Shown here piece after piece: positions 48,827 through 59,965 of a DNA stretch of 64,000 bases; positions within the stretch are counted from its first letter, which is position 1; each line of letters starts with the position of its first letter. This DNA comes from Apteryx mantelli (taxonomy: Eukaryota > Chordata > Aves > Apterygiformes > Apterygidae), in assembly GCF_036417845.1 (NCBI RefSeq), contig NC_089978.1, positions 135,898,288 through 135,962,287 of the forward strand. The letters run 5' to 3'. The translations under genes were made by a program, and so were the position numbers. Below the pieces are notes generated by a model. It worked only from the letters and a program-made list of their open reading frames with translations. It was not told where the DNA came from and searched no databases.

Positions 48827-48865
48827 AGATTTGTGCTTAGCTCTCTCAGCAGCTGAGTCACTGTG
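48827..48865 (-). promoter_or_regulatory. 23-RSS of TRBV 48866-49468
   Basis: Perfect heptamer CACAGTG (48859-48865), 23-bp spacer, nonamer CACAAATCT (48827-48835). Confidence 0.92.
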
Positions 48866-49468
48866 TCTCACTTTCAGCACAGTAATATGTGCCAGAGTCA
48901 TTAAGGGAGGCAGGATCTATTGATAGAGATAGACCTTCAGCTTGTATCCCACTGCTTTTGAAGCGGCCATCACTGAAATCCTTCTCAATCTCTACCTTGA
49001 CATCTTTGAGTGCAAAAACAACCAATTCAAGCTTGGACTCCATCTCCACAGGCAGTTTGTACCAGTACATCTGATAATGTGAAGTCTCCATTTGGGAACA
49101 GCTCAGGTTGACAGACTGCCCCACTCTGCTCACTGTGTCAGGGGACTGTTTCAGGGCCCATCCTGGAAAGAGAAAGGGGGAAAAGGAGAAAATATATTCA
49201 AAATCTGGGATGCATAGTGACTGAGTTGGGATAGGAAGGGAGGCTTTCATAAAATATTTCTTCCTCCACAATTATCTGGCTATATTATCCTTACCGTCAA
49301 TATTTAGTGAGTGACCAAAAGGAGAAAACAGAACCAGTAGCCATTTCTGCAAAGCGAGGGAGAAAACTGGGGTCACCTACAGAAGGAATGATTCAGTTGC
49401 TGCAAGTTGCAGAGAACTCACTCACCCAGGGGAGCCAGGATGACCACAAGGACCCAGTAGGGAAGCAT
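48866..49468 (-). CDS. TRBV: T-cell receptor beta variable segment (third V from D)
   Basis: Leader exon 49426-49468 (MLPYWVLVVILAPL plus one base, GTGAGT donor) and V exon 48866-49162 (GWALKQSPDTVSRVGQ, first Cys in VNLSC, Trp in MYWYKLP, FSDGRFKSSG in framework 3, second Cys in DSGTYYCAE). Open from ATG to RSS. Its framework 3 and 5' flank match the V at 52527, while its last residues (AESETQ), its RSS spacer and 3' flank match the V at 55041, so it looks like a mosaic made by unequal exchange or conversion. Confidence 0.93.
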
Positions 49469-49662
49469 GAGGAAAAGGCTGTGTCCTTCCAGGGACCTGC
49501 CTGTGGCAGCAGCACAAAGACCGCCAGGTTGCAGTTGAAACTGCACCCTGAGTCTCTGGTGCAAGAGAGAAGTGAGTGAGGATGGGAGTGTGAGAGAAGG
49601 AGAGAAAGGTGTCCTATAGAGATGGAGAGAGCAGCAGGGAGTGTGAAGGAGGAGGAGCGATT
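49425..49662. repeat. Duplicated V leader and 5' flank (partner 53022-53260)
   Basis: Leader exon and about 190 bp of upstream DNA are nearly identical to those of the V at 52527, for example CCTTCCAGGGACCTGCCTGT and GCAAGAGAGAAGTGAGTGAG. The pair shares a promoter type that lacks the class I block. Confidence 0.88.
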
Positions 49663-49740
49663 GGCTGAAGGGCAGTGAGTGGAAAGTGACAATGACAGGC
49701 AGTTGCAGAGGACATGATCTTGGTATGGCCCTTGCTCAAG

Positions 49741-49772
49741 GCTCTGTGTGTCTGTGTGCGTGTGTGTGTGTC
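49741..49772. repeat. TG dinucleotide repeat
   Basis: Imperfect (TG)n. It sits in a roughly 430-bp stretch (49663-50093) that the duplicated partner lacks. Confidence 0.8.
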
Positions 49773-50093
49773 ACTCATCCCTGAGAGAGAAAGGAAGAGC
49801 GACAGATCACAGCACACAGCACTGCAACCTTGGATCTGTAGGACTCAGGCATATTACACTTGCCTGCACCCTCCCTGTGAGACTCTGACCTGGAGCGGAT
49901 GGTGTCCAGAGCGTGGCTACTTCCCCCATCCTGCTGTGTTTTTGCCAGCACTGCCAGGCCTCTGTGTGGTGCGGTGGGCCCAGCGACACACAGTAGTGGA
50001 AGGCAGGTCCACAAAAGAGACCAAGGGCACAAGTGTCCTGGCCGCTCAAGGCTCTCATGGGCTTTGCAGTGAAGTCGTTCTCCCGTGCTTTTA

Positions 50094-50433
50094 GCAGAAG
50101 AGCACCACAATGCCCCTCCTCCATGCCCCTCTGCTGCAGGTACAAGTGTATCCCATTGCTTTCATTTCCCCCTACATCTCCCCAGGAGATGCAGGAATGA
50201 TTCTGGATCCCTCAAAGGAAAAAGAGCAAAAGAGCAAAGAGGAAGGCCCCAATTGTGCTGGGAAAAGGAAGAACCCTCCCACCTCTGTTTCCCTACCAAG
50301 AGTGAGATTGGGGCTCTCCTGTCCAATACAGTCTCCCTCCCCTTCCTATCTCACAGCACATGCCTGTGACCCCAGGGGCCCGGGACACAGAGCAGGCCAG
50401 GTTTCCCCTTTCCAACAGGTGTCCCCTGCTCCG
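50094..50433. repeat. Duplicated V upstream segment (partner 53280-53619)
   Basis: About 340 bp, almost identical to 53280-53619 at an offset of 3186 bp (for example GTACAAGTGTATCCCATTGC in both). Together with the leader duplication it marks one duplicated V unit that was later split in one copy by about 430 bp. The open frames inside it differ between copies and show no domain. Confidence 0.9.
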
Positions 50434-52487
50434 CCTCATGTGAAGTCTCCCTGGATTTCTCTCCCTGGAACCACAAATATCCTCTCAAGCAGAGAGGCCA
50501 AGCTGAATGCTCAAGCCTTTCAGCACTGCCTGCAAGACCCTCAGCATCCTAAAAAAAGAGTCTGCCAAGGGTTCCAGGCAGGATCTTGCTGAAAAATGCC
50601 TTCATAGGAATGGCAACTTCCCTTGGTTCCCAGAAAAGCTCTCCACCTCCATGTGTGGGACCTCTGTTGTAGGGTGTTCCACAAAAAGACATTGGTGAGA
50701 GCTGTTTCAAACTTACCTATGTTGGGCATGTTACTAGAGCCCTTGCCTGGACTGGCAGCTCTCTAGGCCTCAATGTTTAGTGTGCTGAAGTTGCCTCTAA
50801 TCTCTTCTCTTTCAAAAGTGTGTTCCTCGCAGAGAAAAGGATTTGCTGGCAGTGGTAGAAGTGAGAAATGTCTGGATATGGATGCCAAGATAACACTAAG
50901 TCCTGAGATTCTTTGGATATACAGTGGCGCAGTACAGTAAGAGCAGGATGTTCTTGATGGGAACAACAGGGCATGCTCTGTAAGGTCAGCAGAGATTTCA
51001 AGCCAAATTGGAGCTCCCTTGAGGGAAGACAGGAGAGCTCTGGCCCTATCTCAGTGCCTCTACACTCCCAGGAATTGTCTTGGGAAGGAGGGACAGGACA
51101 GCAGGGAGTGGGGTGGGGAGCACCAGGTGACAAGTGTGGGGCTCCTTGTGTCTCATGTGTGTGCTTAGAAACAAAACCCAAGAACTAGTGAGGGAGCAGG
51201 GAGAAGCCGTTGTGCTCAGCCAGGAAGGTAAGCAGGGCAGACACCACAGCCGACAACTGCCAGGCAACTGCCAGGCAGCTGTCCTGCATCTGTGAGAACT
51301 GCTGCCACAGAACTGCAGGAGCGGGCTTTGCGGTGCCATCCTCATGTTTTTGGTGGAGCCCACACTCGAGGTCTCAGGGGTGCAAACTGTGCTTTGCACC
51401 AGAGCTGTTTGTGCTCCCATTGCTACGGTGCCATGACACCTGCTTCAGGTGGGGATGTGCTTCTGCTCCCTGCCAAAGGCACAGGCTATGAATGTGCCTT
51501 CAGGAGTGAGAGGCTCCCAAAGAGGAGAGGCTATGAGCCTGCCTTCAGGAGTGATGAGGTGGTGGGAGCGCCCACTCCAGAGATGCACTCCGAGCACTCT
51601 TACTGTGGGACTGAACCTTGGCCTAGAGGTAGACATCCTTTGTGGAGAGGGCCGCCTACTCCCCTGAATCATTTCCTTCCATGATGGCTGCTGCAACAGA
51701 CTGTGGTCCATGCTCCTGTGGGGAGATGTTGCTGCAGGGAGGTGGGATGGCTGAGTGAGGGGTGAGGGTTGCTGTGCTCAGACTGGAAGAACAGGCTCTT
51801 CCACACATGCTCCCCAGAGGCACTGCTGGTCATACTTGTCAGGAGCTCCCTGGGTGGCTGACAGCAAGCAGGTGATCTGGAGGAAAGCACTGCTCTCACT
51901 GCTCACCTCCTTTGTCTCTGCTGGCAGAACAGAAGAGCCAAGGTGTATGAAGCTTGGGAGCCCACGCACCTCCTGGCAGAAGGCTGTGTGTTCATTCAAC
52001 AGTGTCGCTGTACCCCAGGCTCTATAAGTCCATCTTGTTCCCTGCAGGATCTGTAGTATTCTGTGGCAAGAGTCAGTACGTTTGGAAGTAAGTGGCATAG
52101 GAGGGGGTGGGGGAAGAGCGTGGTGAGAAGAGGAAAGAGCGAGGTTGGAGGCTTGTGTGAGACAGGTAGACAACAGTGCTGCAAGAAAAGCTGGAGAAGA
52201 GGAGTAAGAGCAATGGGAGAGAAGAACTTGGGCGGTGGGGGGAGCAATGAAAGGGACAAAAACAGGCATGGAGGAAGGATTAGGAAGAAAAAGGCAATGT
52301 GGGCACAAGAAGAAAGGACATGTGAGACAGAGGGAAGGAAAAGAAGGGTCTGGAGTTGCAAACTCACAAAGAGGAAGGATGAGAACAAGGCAAGGGGAGC
52401 TAGGGAGGGGATGAGAAGAAGGAGGTTTCCCTTCCTGTTACAGGCCTGGCTTGGGAGGAGGTCAGTAGATTCCTGAATGGGAAGACT
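50434..52487. other. Gap between TRBV segments
   Basis: About 2 kb without a V-signal pattern or another gene. ORFs up to about 185 codons on both strands are unsupported, and 52,100-52,400 is purine-rich. Confidence 0.5.
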
Positions 52488-52526
52488 GGTTTTGGGCTCA
52501 GTATTCTCAGCAGTTCAGTCACTGTG
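52488..52526 (-). promoter_or_regulatory. 23-RSS of TRBV 52527-53065
   Basis: Perfect heptamer CACAGTG (52520-52526), 23-bp spacer, nonamer CCCAAAACC (52488-52496). Confidence 0.93.
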
Positions 52527-53065
52527 TATCTTGCTCAGCACAATAATAAGTGCCAGAGTCATTGAGCAAGGCAGCACCTATTGACAGAGACAGACCCTCA
52601 GCTTGTATCCCACTGCTCTTGAAGCGGCCATCACTGAAATTCTTCTCAAACTCCTCTTTGCCCATTTTCAATGCATAAACCACCAGCTGCAACCTGCTGT
52701 CTGTCCCCTCTGCCTGCTTATACCAGTACATTGAGTAGTGATCCGTCTTCATGTGGGAACAGTTCAGGGTGACAGACTGCCCCACTCTGATGATTGTGTC
52801 AGGAGACTGTTTCAGGGTGCGCCCTGGAAAGCAAAAGCAGAAGCAGTGAGGAGATGGTGGGAAAGGGGTTAAAGAGGGAGCTGAGGAAGCATACTTCCCA
52901 ACCTCATTCATGTCTGCCCAGGAAAGCTTGGGGAATGCAGCAGTGCCCACAACTGGATATGCAGCTGGTGCAGTTGCAGTGGAACTGATGGAGCTGCTAA
53001 AGGGAGAGGAAGGCTCACTTACCCAGGGAGGCCAGGATGGCCACAAGGACCCAGTGGGGAAGCAT
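52527..53065 (-). CDS. TRBV: T-cell receptor beta variable segment (fourth V from D)
   Basis: Leader exon 53023-53065 (MLPHWVLVAILASL plus one base, GTAAGT donor) and V exon 52527-52823 (GRTLKQSPDTIIRVGQ, first Cys in VTLNC, Trp in MYWYKQAE, FSDGRFKSSG, second Cys in DSGTYYCAE). Open throughout, with a strong RSS. Its closest relative in the window is the V at 48866, especially in framework 3 and 5' flank. The mature start GRT, against GWA in the other V segments, is a small oddity. Confidence 0.93.
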
Positions 53066-53279
53066 GAGGAAAAAGGCTGTGTCCTTCCAGGGACCTGCCT
53101 GTGGCAGCAGCACAAAGACTGCCAGGTTGCAGTCGAAGCTGCACCCTGAGTCCCTGGTGCAAGAGAGAAGTGAGTGAGGACGGCAGTGTGAGAGAAGGAG
53201 AGAAAGGTGTCCTACAGGGGTGGGGAGAGCAGCAGGGAGTGTGAAGGGGGAGGAGAGTTCAGCTGGCTGGTCCTGTTAG

Positions 53280-53619
53280 CAGGAGAGCACCACAGTGCCC
53301 CCTCCTCCATGCCCCTCTGCTGCAGGTACAAGTGTATCCCATTGCTTTCATTTCCCCCTACATCTCCCCAGGAGATGCAGGAATGATTCTGGATCCCTCA
53401 AAGGAAAAAGAGCAAAAGAGCAAAGAGGAAGGCCCCAATTGTGCTGGAAAAAGGAAGAACCCTCCCACCTCTGTTTCCCTACCAAGAGTGAGATTGGGGC
53501 TCTCCTGTCCAATACAGTCTCCCTCCCCTTCCTATCTCACAGCACATGCCTGTGACCCCAGGGGCCCGGGACACAGAGCAGGCCAGGTTTCCCCTTTCCA
53601 ACAGGTGTCCCCTGCTCTG
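53280..53619. repeat. Duplicated V upstream segment (partner 50094-50433)
   Basis: Second copy of the 340-bp segment. Here it follows the V leader flank with only about 20 bp between, presumably the original arrangement. The match ends at about 53619, where the two copies part. Confidence 0.9.
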
Positions 53620-54534
53620 TCTGGTGCACATGGGCTGCAGGCATGGGAGGTGCTCAGACAGAGCATTGCTGGCTGGGGAGCCAGGCTGGGCAATGCACAT
53701 TGCAGCTGAGAATGGGCTGGGTTTACTGTGGCCATTGAAAGGGTCCCCATTGCCAATGAGTTCCTTGGTGTGTGTGTGGGTGGCAGGGCAGTGTGGTGCC
53801 AGTGTGTGCTTTGGGAGGGAGACTATGAAGCAGGTGAGTGAATCCTCAGTCTTTCCCCACTCCCGCCCAGGTGGTCATATGGTTCCCTGCAGTAAACATC
53901 CCAGACCAGTGGAGTGGTCACTGCAGGAGAGTAATGTAGGGTGAGATATACACGGCAGTGTATGTGCACGGAGCTCCCTCCAGCCATCAAGCAGTTGAGC
54001 TGGTGAGAGGTGCTGGAGTTCACAATAGGAAATGCCCAGAGAAGAAACCAAGCGCAGTCTGTGACAGACTTCCTGCTTCCACGGAAATGTCTGCAAATGC
54101 ATCTTCTGGATGCAAAGCATCATCTGAGCCAGCGCATAGGATCCTGGTCTGTGGGTATTGCTGTGCTGTGTGCCCATCATATCCTGCTGTTGTAGTTCAG
54201 CTGCTTCCCAAATCTCCCAGCATCACCTGTGAGCCACCCAGACACTTGGGATCAGCCTCCGGATGCTTTAGCCATGAACACTGGGTCCAGGCTTCAGGGC
54301 ACCCTGAATGCTCTCCGTGCTTAGTGAACCATTTTGAGTGCTGCCACGGGGCTCTAAGATAGAGGTCTGGTCTTGCTGTCACACGCTTTTTGGTGGTGCC
54401 AGCACAGCACAGATCAGAGTGGCGAGCTGTAGCTGTGGAGGAGACTTCCATGGCTGTGGAGCAGACGTCCTCTGTGGGGGAAAGACAAGAGTAGGCTGGG
54501 GCAAGCAGGAGGGGCAGGGTCATGTGGCCAAACT
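53620..54534. other. Gap between TRBV segments
   Basis: No gene recognised. Open frames here have no signal peptide, Ig landmark or other domain I know. Confidence 0.5.
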
Positions 54535-54686
54535 CCCAGGCCCAAACACCCCTTTTCTGTAGGGAGAGTATGGAGTGAATTAGGCCAGAAGGCAAAAGGT
54601 ACGGGAAGGGAGGGGGCAAATATGGCAGGGAAGGTAGGGAGGGATGGTGAAAGAAAGTCAGGAAAGAGGCTGGAAAAGCAAGAGGG
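54535..54686. repeat. Duplicated V intergenic block (partner 48410-48560)
   Basis: Partner of the block described at 48410, located 3' of the V at 55041. It runs on into a purine-rich tract (54690-54920). Confidence 0.85.
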
Positions 54687-55001
54687 ATTTGAGTTAAGTG
54701 AGAGGACATGTGTGGAGTGGAGAAGCTGAAAGAGAGACAGAAGGAAGAAGGAGGAGGAGAAAGGGAGGCAGAGAGGTGGGGAAGAATTGAGGAAAGTGGA
54801 TATAATGTGACTGAGAGTAAAAGAAGAAGGAGGCAAGGAGCGATGGCAAGGGAAGGAGAGAGGCTGGACAAGTCAACTCGGAGAGACTGAAAAGAGGAGG
54901 AAGGGAAGGCTAGGAAGCAGAGGAGGTAATGAGTAGAAAGTGCCTGTCCTGCCTTGTGCAGCATGGATGAGGAGGAAGGCAGGAGTCTTCTGTGCAGAGA
55001 G

Positions 55002-55040
55002 AAGTTTGTGCTCAGCTCCCTCAGCAGCCTAGTCACTGTG
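55002..55040 (-). promoter_or_regulatory. 23-RSS of TRBV 55041-55854
   Basis: Perfect heptamer CACAGTG (55034-55040), 23-bp spacer, nonamer CACAAACTT (55002-55010). Confidence 0.93.
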
Positions 55041-55854
55041 TTTCACTCTCAGCGCAGTAATATGTGCCCGAGTCATTGAGAGAGGCATGATCTATCAAGA
55101 GGGTCAGCCCATCTCCTTGTATTTCACTGCTCTTGAAGCGGCTTTGGAATTCCTCCTCAATATTTGCTTTACCACCTACAATTGCAGAAACCACTAGGAT
55201 CAACCTGGAATCCTTCCCCAAAGGCAGCTTGTACCAGTACATTACTGTGTTGGAGGATTTCTTCTCAGAGCAGCTCAGATTCACGGCCTGTCCTTGTTGT
55301 ATGACAGTGTGTGGGGACTGTTCCAGAGCCCACCCTGGAAGGGAAAAGGAGAAGCATTGAGGAGAAGGGGGAGAAATGTCTTAATGGGGAGATGAAGAAA
55401 CATACTCAAACAGAAAGTGGAACAGGGCATGAGTTGGGACAAAATGGAAAAGCAAGGAGGAGACAGAGTGGGGTAGTAGAGAAAAGGGTGAGAAGGAACA
55501 AAGCAAGCTAGGCAGCACCAGAAGGGATAGGACAGCTCTTCAGATCCGTCAGTGACTATGCCACCCCTCTGTGACAGGCAAGAAACATTCCTGGGCAGTT
55601 TGTGTCCTTTAAGGAAAGACTTCTGTGCTGTGCATGTGAGAAAAAATCAACAGCCACTGCAGGAGACAGGAATTCCTGCCCACCTCGTTCATTGCCCATC
55701 TTCACACCAGGAAGCCTTGGGGAATGGAGCACTGTCAACAGCTGGGCATGCAGCTGGGGCAGCAGCAGTGGAAATGATGCAGGAGCTGAGGGGCACATTG
55801 AGTTCACTTACCCACGGGGGCCAGCATGGCCACAAAGAACCAGCAGGGAACCAT
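55041..55854 (-). CDS. TRBV: T-cell receptor beta variable segment (most D-distal V in window)
   Basis: Leader exon 55812-55854 (MVPCWFFVAMLAPV plus one base, GTAAGT donor) and V exon 55041-55334 (GWALEQSPHTVIQQGQ, first Cys in VNLSC, Trp in MYWYKLP, second Cys in DSGTYYCAE). Open throughout and flanked by a strong RSS. It has the longest leader intron of the five (about 480 bp). No further V segment was found to its right, so it is either the 5' end of the V cluster or the last before a gap. Confidence 0.93.
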
Positions 55855-55987
55855 GGGGAAAAAGCCCCGTCCTTTCAGGGACCTGCCTTCGGTAGCTGCA
55901 CAGGCAGCTTAGGCACCGAGATATGTGAAAAGGAAATGCTTAGGGAGGAAGAGACACTCTGGGGATGGGCAGGGCAGTCAGAGAGCA

Positions 55988-56012
55988 TGAAATGTGAGAA
56001 CAGGTTGGCTGG
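55988..56012 (-). promoter_or_regulatory. Shared TRBV upstream block (class I promoter)
   Basis: ATGAAATGTGAGAACAGGTTGG on plus, about 135 bp 5' of the leader ATG, matching the blocks at 44388 and 48279. Confidence 0.45.
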
Positions 56013-58839
56013 CTGTGAACGCTGGGGAACGATACACGCAGTCACGGGAAGTATAAACCCTGCACAGATGTGGAGGTGGGGGTTGCACGCACTGGAATAT
56101 GCTGAGGTTGTACAGGAGCCTGAGCATGTGCAAAGCAGAGGGATGCTGAGGGTTCCCCTTCTCTTTTCCAAATCTCTTGAGAGCTAGAGGAATGAGGAAC
56201 TGTTACAAAGGACACACATAGGTCCCTTGCATTTTCCCAAGCATTTTCCCTCTCTGCACCATGGCTGGCTCCTTGGTTTTTCCTCTGGCTGTGTAAGGTC
56301 TGCAGAGCAGAATAGCACCTACAGCTTCCAGCTGCTCTGCTGCAGGGAACAGTGAATCCCATCGCAGTTAGTTTCTCTTACTCTCTGCAGCAGAGTTAGG
56401 AGCATTCCTGAACCCCACAAAGGAAAGCAAGGCAGAGTTCAGACTGAGCCGTTTCTCTGAAGAGAGTGGGAGGGGCTCTGCCCTGCCCCACACTATCCCT
56501 ACCCACACCACCTCTCATCCTGGGACCAGGAGGGGTAGGACACACAGCAGGCCAGGGACGCCCTTTCCTGGCTTGTGACCCCTTCCCTGTCCTCTCCACA
56601 GAGGCTGCAGGGACAGGAGATGCTCGGAGTCCTGAGCCTTTGCCCACTGCAGTGGGGCTGGTCCCACTTTTGAGAGTTGGGAATGCTGCAGGCTGCTGCA
56701 GTGATCACAGAGGGTACATGATGGGTTAGTGTGTGTGCAAAGGGCTGCCTGCAGCCCTGGCTGGTGAGAGTGGTGGGTAATACCTGTGGGAGAGGAGGGT
56801 AAATGTCTGTGGGGAGGCCCAGGACAGTCTGTGTGCTGGCAGGAGAAGGAAGGAAGGAAGGAAGGAAGGAAGGAAGGAAGGAAGGAAGGAAGGAAGGAAG
56901 ACTTGAGCATGGACCAAGGGGGCAGGCATGAGGGATAGGAGGTGTTCGGGGTCAGGGCCCGCGTGTCCTCTCCCTCTGTCTTTCTGCTGGCAGGCAGTAG
57001 CCCATTTCCTTTAGAGATGACTCCTCCCTCGGGCCTGGTGCTTTTCTGGGGGACCCTGGCTGTCTCAGCCTGGTGGTGCCTCTGGGCAAGGGCTTTTCCC
57101 AGGCACTGAGACCATCTGTGGTCTCATTGCTGCCTCTGCCGTGTGAAACCCCCCCCATCCAAGGTGAGTTTCCTTTCTGGCAGGACAGGGCTTGGCCCCA
57201 GGGGGAGGAGCTGGGATGGAGCCTGTGAGACCATGAGAATCTGAAAGCAGCTCTGTGGTATATTGCCTCCTGTTTTTCCAGGAGACCTCCCTCCTGCTCT
57301 GCCCACAGGCCTGGGAGATTCATGATACCTCCATCCTCTGCACAGCACCCTCAGGTGTCCGTGTTCAGAAGGACATGCACATGGCCTCTCCTGAACGGGT
57401 GAAAACTCAGCATAGGATAGATATATGGGGAACTAAATGAGCACAGGCATGAAGAGCTGGGAGATGGGCAAGGGTGAAAGGAAGCCAAGTAACAAATGAC
57501 AGACATGAAGGGGGCACCATGCAGAGCCATTCTGGCAGCACCTTTCTCTTCCCATAGGAGCTGTTGGGCCCTGCCCCTGGAGCTCAGCCTGGAGACAGGG
57601 AAGAGGAAAGAAGTAGGAATGGGCCCTGCCATGGCTGGTGTCCCTGGTGATGCTCCCCCTTCTCATGCTGGGCAGGAAAAGACTATTAGGTTGTCCCCCA
57701 AGCCAGTGTTTCTCTGAGGAAGAAGGTTCATGGAGAGGCATGAGAAGAGTATGCAGACGCTAGGCAGGAAAATCTGGAGGAAGAGGTGCAGACTGTGGCA
57801 CTGTGCAGTCCACTTGCATGCCAGACAGCATCTCCCTCTCCCAACTGCTAGAGCATGAGCTGGAGCACCCATGAGCAGGCCTATGTCTCCCACTCCATGA
57901 AGGATTTCTCGGCTTCCGTCCCTGGTGGACCGTGGAAACATATCTGAGCATCAGCTCCCCTGGGGACTTTCAGTCTCTTCTTTCTGGTGGTCAGAGGATG
58001 GCATGAGAGACAAAGAAGAGGAGACAATTCAGAGCACCTTGGCTTTGTCCTAGACCTTTTATTCAACCTCTCCCTCCTGCCATTCACTGTCCCTTTCTTC
58101 TGCTACATCAGTCTTCGGCATCCATTTGTTCCTGCCCTGTGCCCTGCCGCTACCCTCCTCTTCCCCCTCCTCCCATGAAGACGCAGAGGGCCATGGGCTT
58201 GCCCTGGAGTCAACTGCATGATGTGCTTTGTGCCCTGCAACATCTCCCACATGGTTAGGTTCATGCCGACCCGGAGCATATCTGGCAGGTTTCTGTCCTG
58301 TGCTTGGTCCCTTTCAAGGCCTCCCTTTACCCCATTATCCTCTGCTTCTCCTCCAGCATTATCCAGAAAGCCTTGGACAGCTGCATTCCCATGCTGCAGA
58401 GCAAGTTCTATGCCCTAAATCCCCACTGTTTCCCAGCCTGCATTCTCTATGCCAGCAGAAGTGATGAGGATGATGTGTCTTTAGTTTGCTCTGCCTTGGC
58501 ACTTTCCTCCAGGTTCCCTGTGGTGCCTTTCCTGAGACTTCAGGCATCTCCTCTTCCCCTGCTGCCCTTCTCCCAAAGTCTCCTGGCAACTCCTGAAATG
58601 GGGAACAAGCCCCCCCAGCCAGCAAGGGACTTCTTTGCCAGCATTTTTAGCCCTCCCCCCCATCCACAAGGATTTAGCCCCCTGGGAGTTCCTATGCCAC
58701 GAGAATACATGCTTATTTCAAAGTCTTCAGCTTCCATGTTTCACGTTCATGGCAGAAGGGTGTGGGTTGGTGGGCCTGCTCAGGCCTGCCTTGGTGGAAA
58801 AGGCTGTGTCCCCATCTTCAGGGAACTGGCTTACACACA
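56013..58839. other. Region beyond the V cluster, no gene supported
   Basis: GC-moderate DNA with several open frames (for example plus strand 58304-58891, 195 codons) but none with a domain I recognise. Contains the GGAA repeat at 56845. Confidence 0.4.
56845..56899. repeat. GGAA tetranucleotide microsatellite
   Basis: About 13 near-perfect AAGG/GGAA units in a row. Each unit contains an ETS core, but no regulatory role can be inferred from this alone. Confidence 0.95.
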
Positions 58840-59310
58840 CCTTGGCCTGCTTCCACAGGGCTTTGCACAACTCTGGGTCCAGTGTGCATGAAGTTCCAAG
58901 TAGCTTTGGGTTTGACCTTCAGGAAGGTCAGCCAGCTCTGAGTCTCAACACTTGGTCCAACCTCCAGTGAGGCTGCAGCCAGCATAGAGCCACAGTTTTG
59001 GCTTGAGGTTCCAGCCAACTTTGGGTCCAACTTTAAAGACACTCCAAGCAGCTCTTATCAGAAATTCCAGCCAACTCTGGGTTCCAGATTTGGGTCCAGC
59101 TGTCACAAGATGCCAGCTATTTTCAATCCTGACTCTGGAGTCGGCCTACCTGGGGATGTGCTTAAATCTGTGCCCTGCTTCCACGGGGCTCTGGCTAACC
59201 TGGGATTACATTTTTGGGATGAGGCTCCAACCAAATTAGTGTCCCACCACTGGGTCCCACTTGGCTTCACATGGCTCCAGACAGCTCTTGGGTTGCCTCC
59301 TCCTCCAGGT
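58840..59310. repeat. Degenerate tandem repeat, CCAACTCTGGGTCCA motif
   Basis: A motif close to TTCCAGCCAACTCTGGGTCC recurs imperfectly at about 58866, 58897, 58930, 59010 and 59072, and more loosely to 59290. A longer period is also visible: CTGCTTCCACAGGGCTTTGC at 58849 returns as CTGCTTCCACGGGGCTCTGG at 59177. An old, decayed minisatellite; open frames here follow the repeat and are not taken as genes. Confidence 0.65.
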
Positions 59311-59834
59311 TTGTGACCTCAGTGAGTCTGTGTCCCAGATACCTGCACTGTGCTTTGCAAGGTTGTCACTCCCACAATGTTCCCAACCAGTTCAAACATA
59401 GAAATTGCAGAGACAGTCTCCTCACTCCCTCCAAGATGCCATGTTCTCTATGGTCATTATTTGTGGCTTTCGTTTCCCGTCAGTGGTTCTCTGCAAACCC
59501 ATAACCACATGGCTCCAGGCTGAAGCTAGTGGAGTGCTCCACATGGAGGAGGAAGAGGCCTGACTTTGTCTCAGGGGATGAAAACTGGGGAGGGACAGAC
59601 AGAAATGGGAAGTGTGCTGAGGAGCAAGAGTCCCTGCTTGAGCGATGGCTGTTTCAGGAGTGCAAAGGAAGACCCCTCAGATGTGGACTACGTCCACCCC
59701 CGTCTTTGCATAGTGCCTGGGAGAACTGGCCCCCAGTGTCCTCCAGGCTTGAGATGTCTGGTTTGGATTGTGGTCAAATGGTTATTCTTCTCCTTTTCTC
59801 AGAGGATTGTGTGGACTGGCAGGTGGGAAGGGCA

Positions 59835-59965
59835 GGCATGATGCTGGGATTCTTGGCCCAGCTCTGGGAGGGCAGGGGGTCTGTGGATTAGAGTGAGGGG
59901 TAACAGCCTGGACAGCTTGTTTTCACTGGGGGGCAGTGTGCTCTGAGAATTAGAGCAGGGCATGC
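59835..59965 (+). mobile_element. Possible tRNA-derived SINE remnant
   Basis: CTGGGATTCTTGGCCCAGCTCTGGGAGGGCAG followed by GGTCTGTGGATTAGAG recalls, from memory, the body of a Pol III SINE common in turtle and crocodilian genomes (CCCAGCTCTGGGAGGGGAGT, GGTCTAGTGGTTAGAGC). No target-site duplication was resolved. Confidence 0.35.

Noticed and set aside
54197-55036. 279-codon minus-strand ORF, the longest in the window
   Set aside because: It starts within the RSS of the V segment and reads through purine-rich intergenic DNA, giving Ser/Leu/Pro/Phe low complexity. It is a shadow of composition.
58304-58891. 195-codon plus-strand ORF resembling a membrane protein
   Set aside because: Hydrophobic stretches are scattered and switch frames; no receptor family signature could be recognised.
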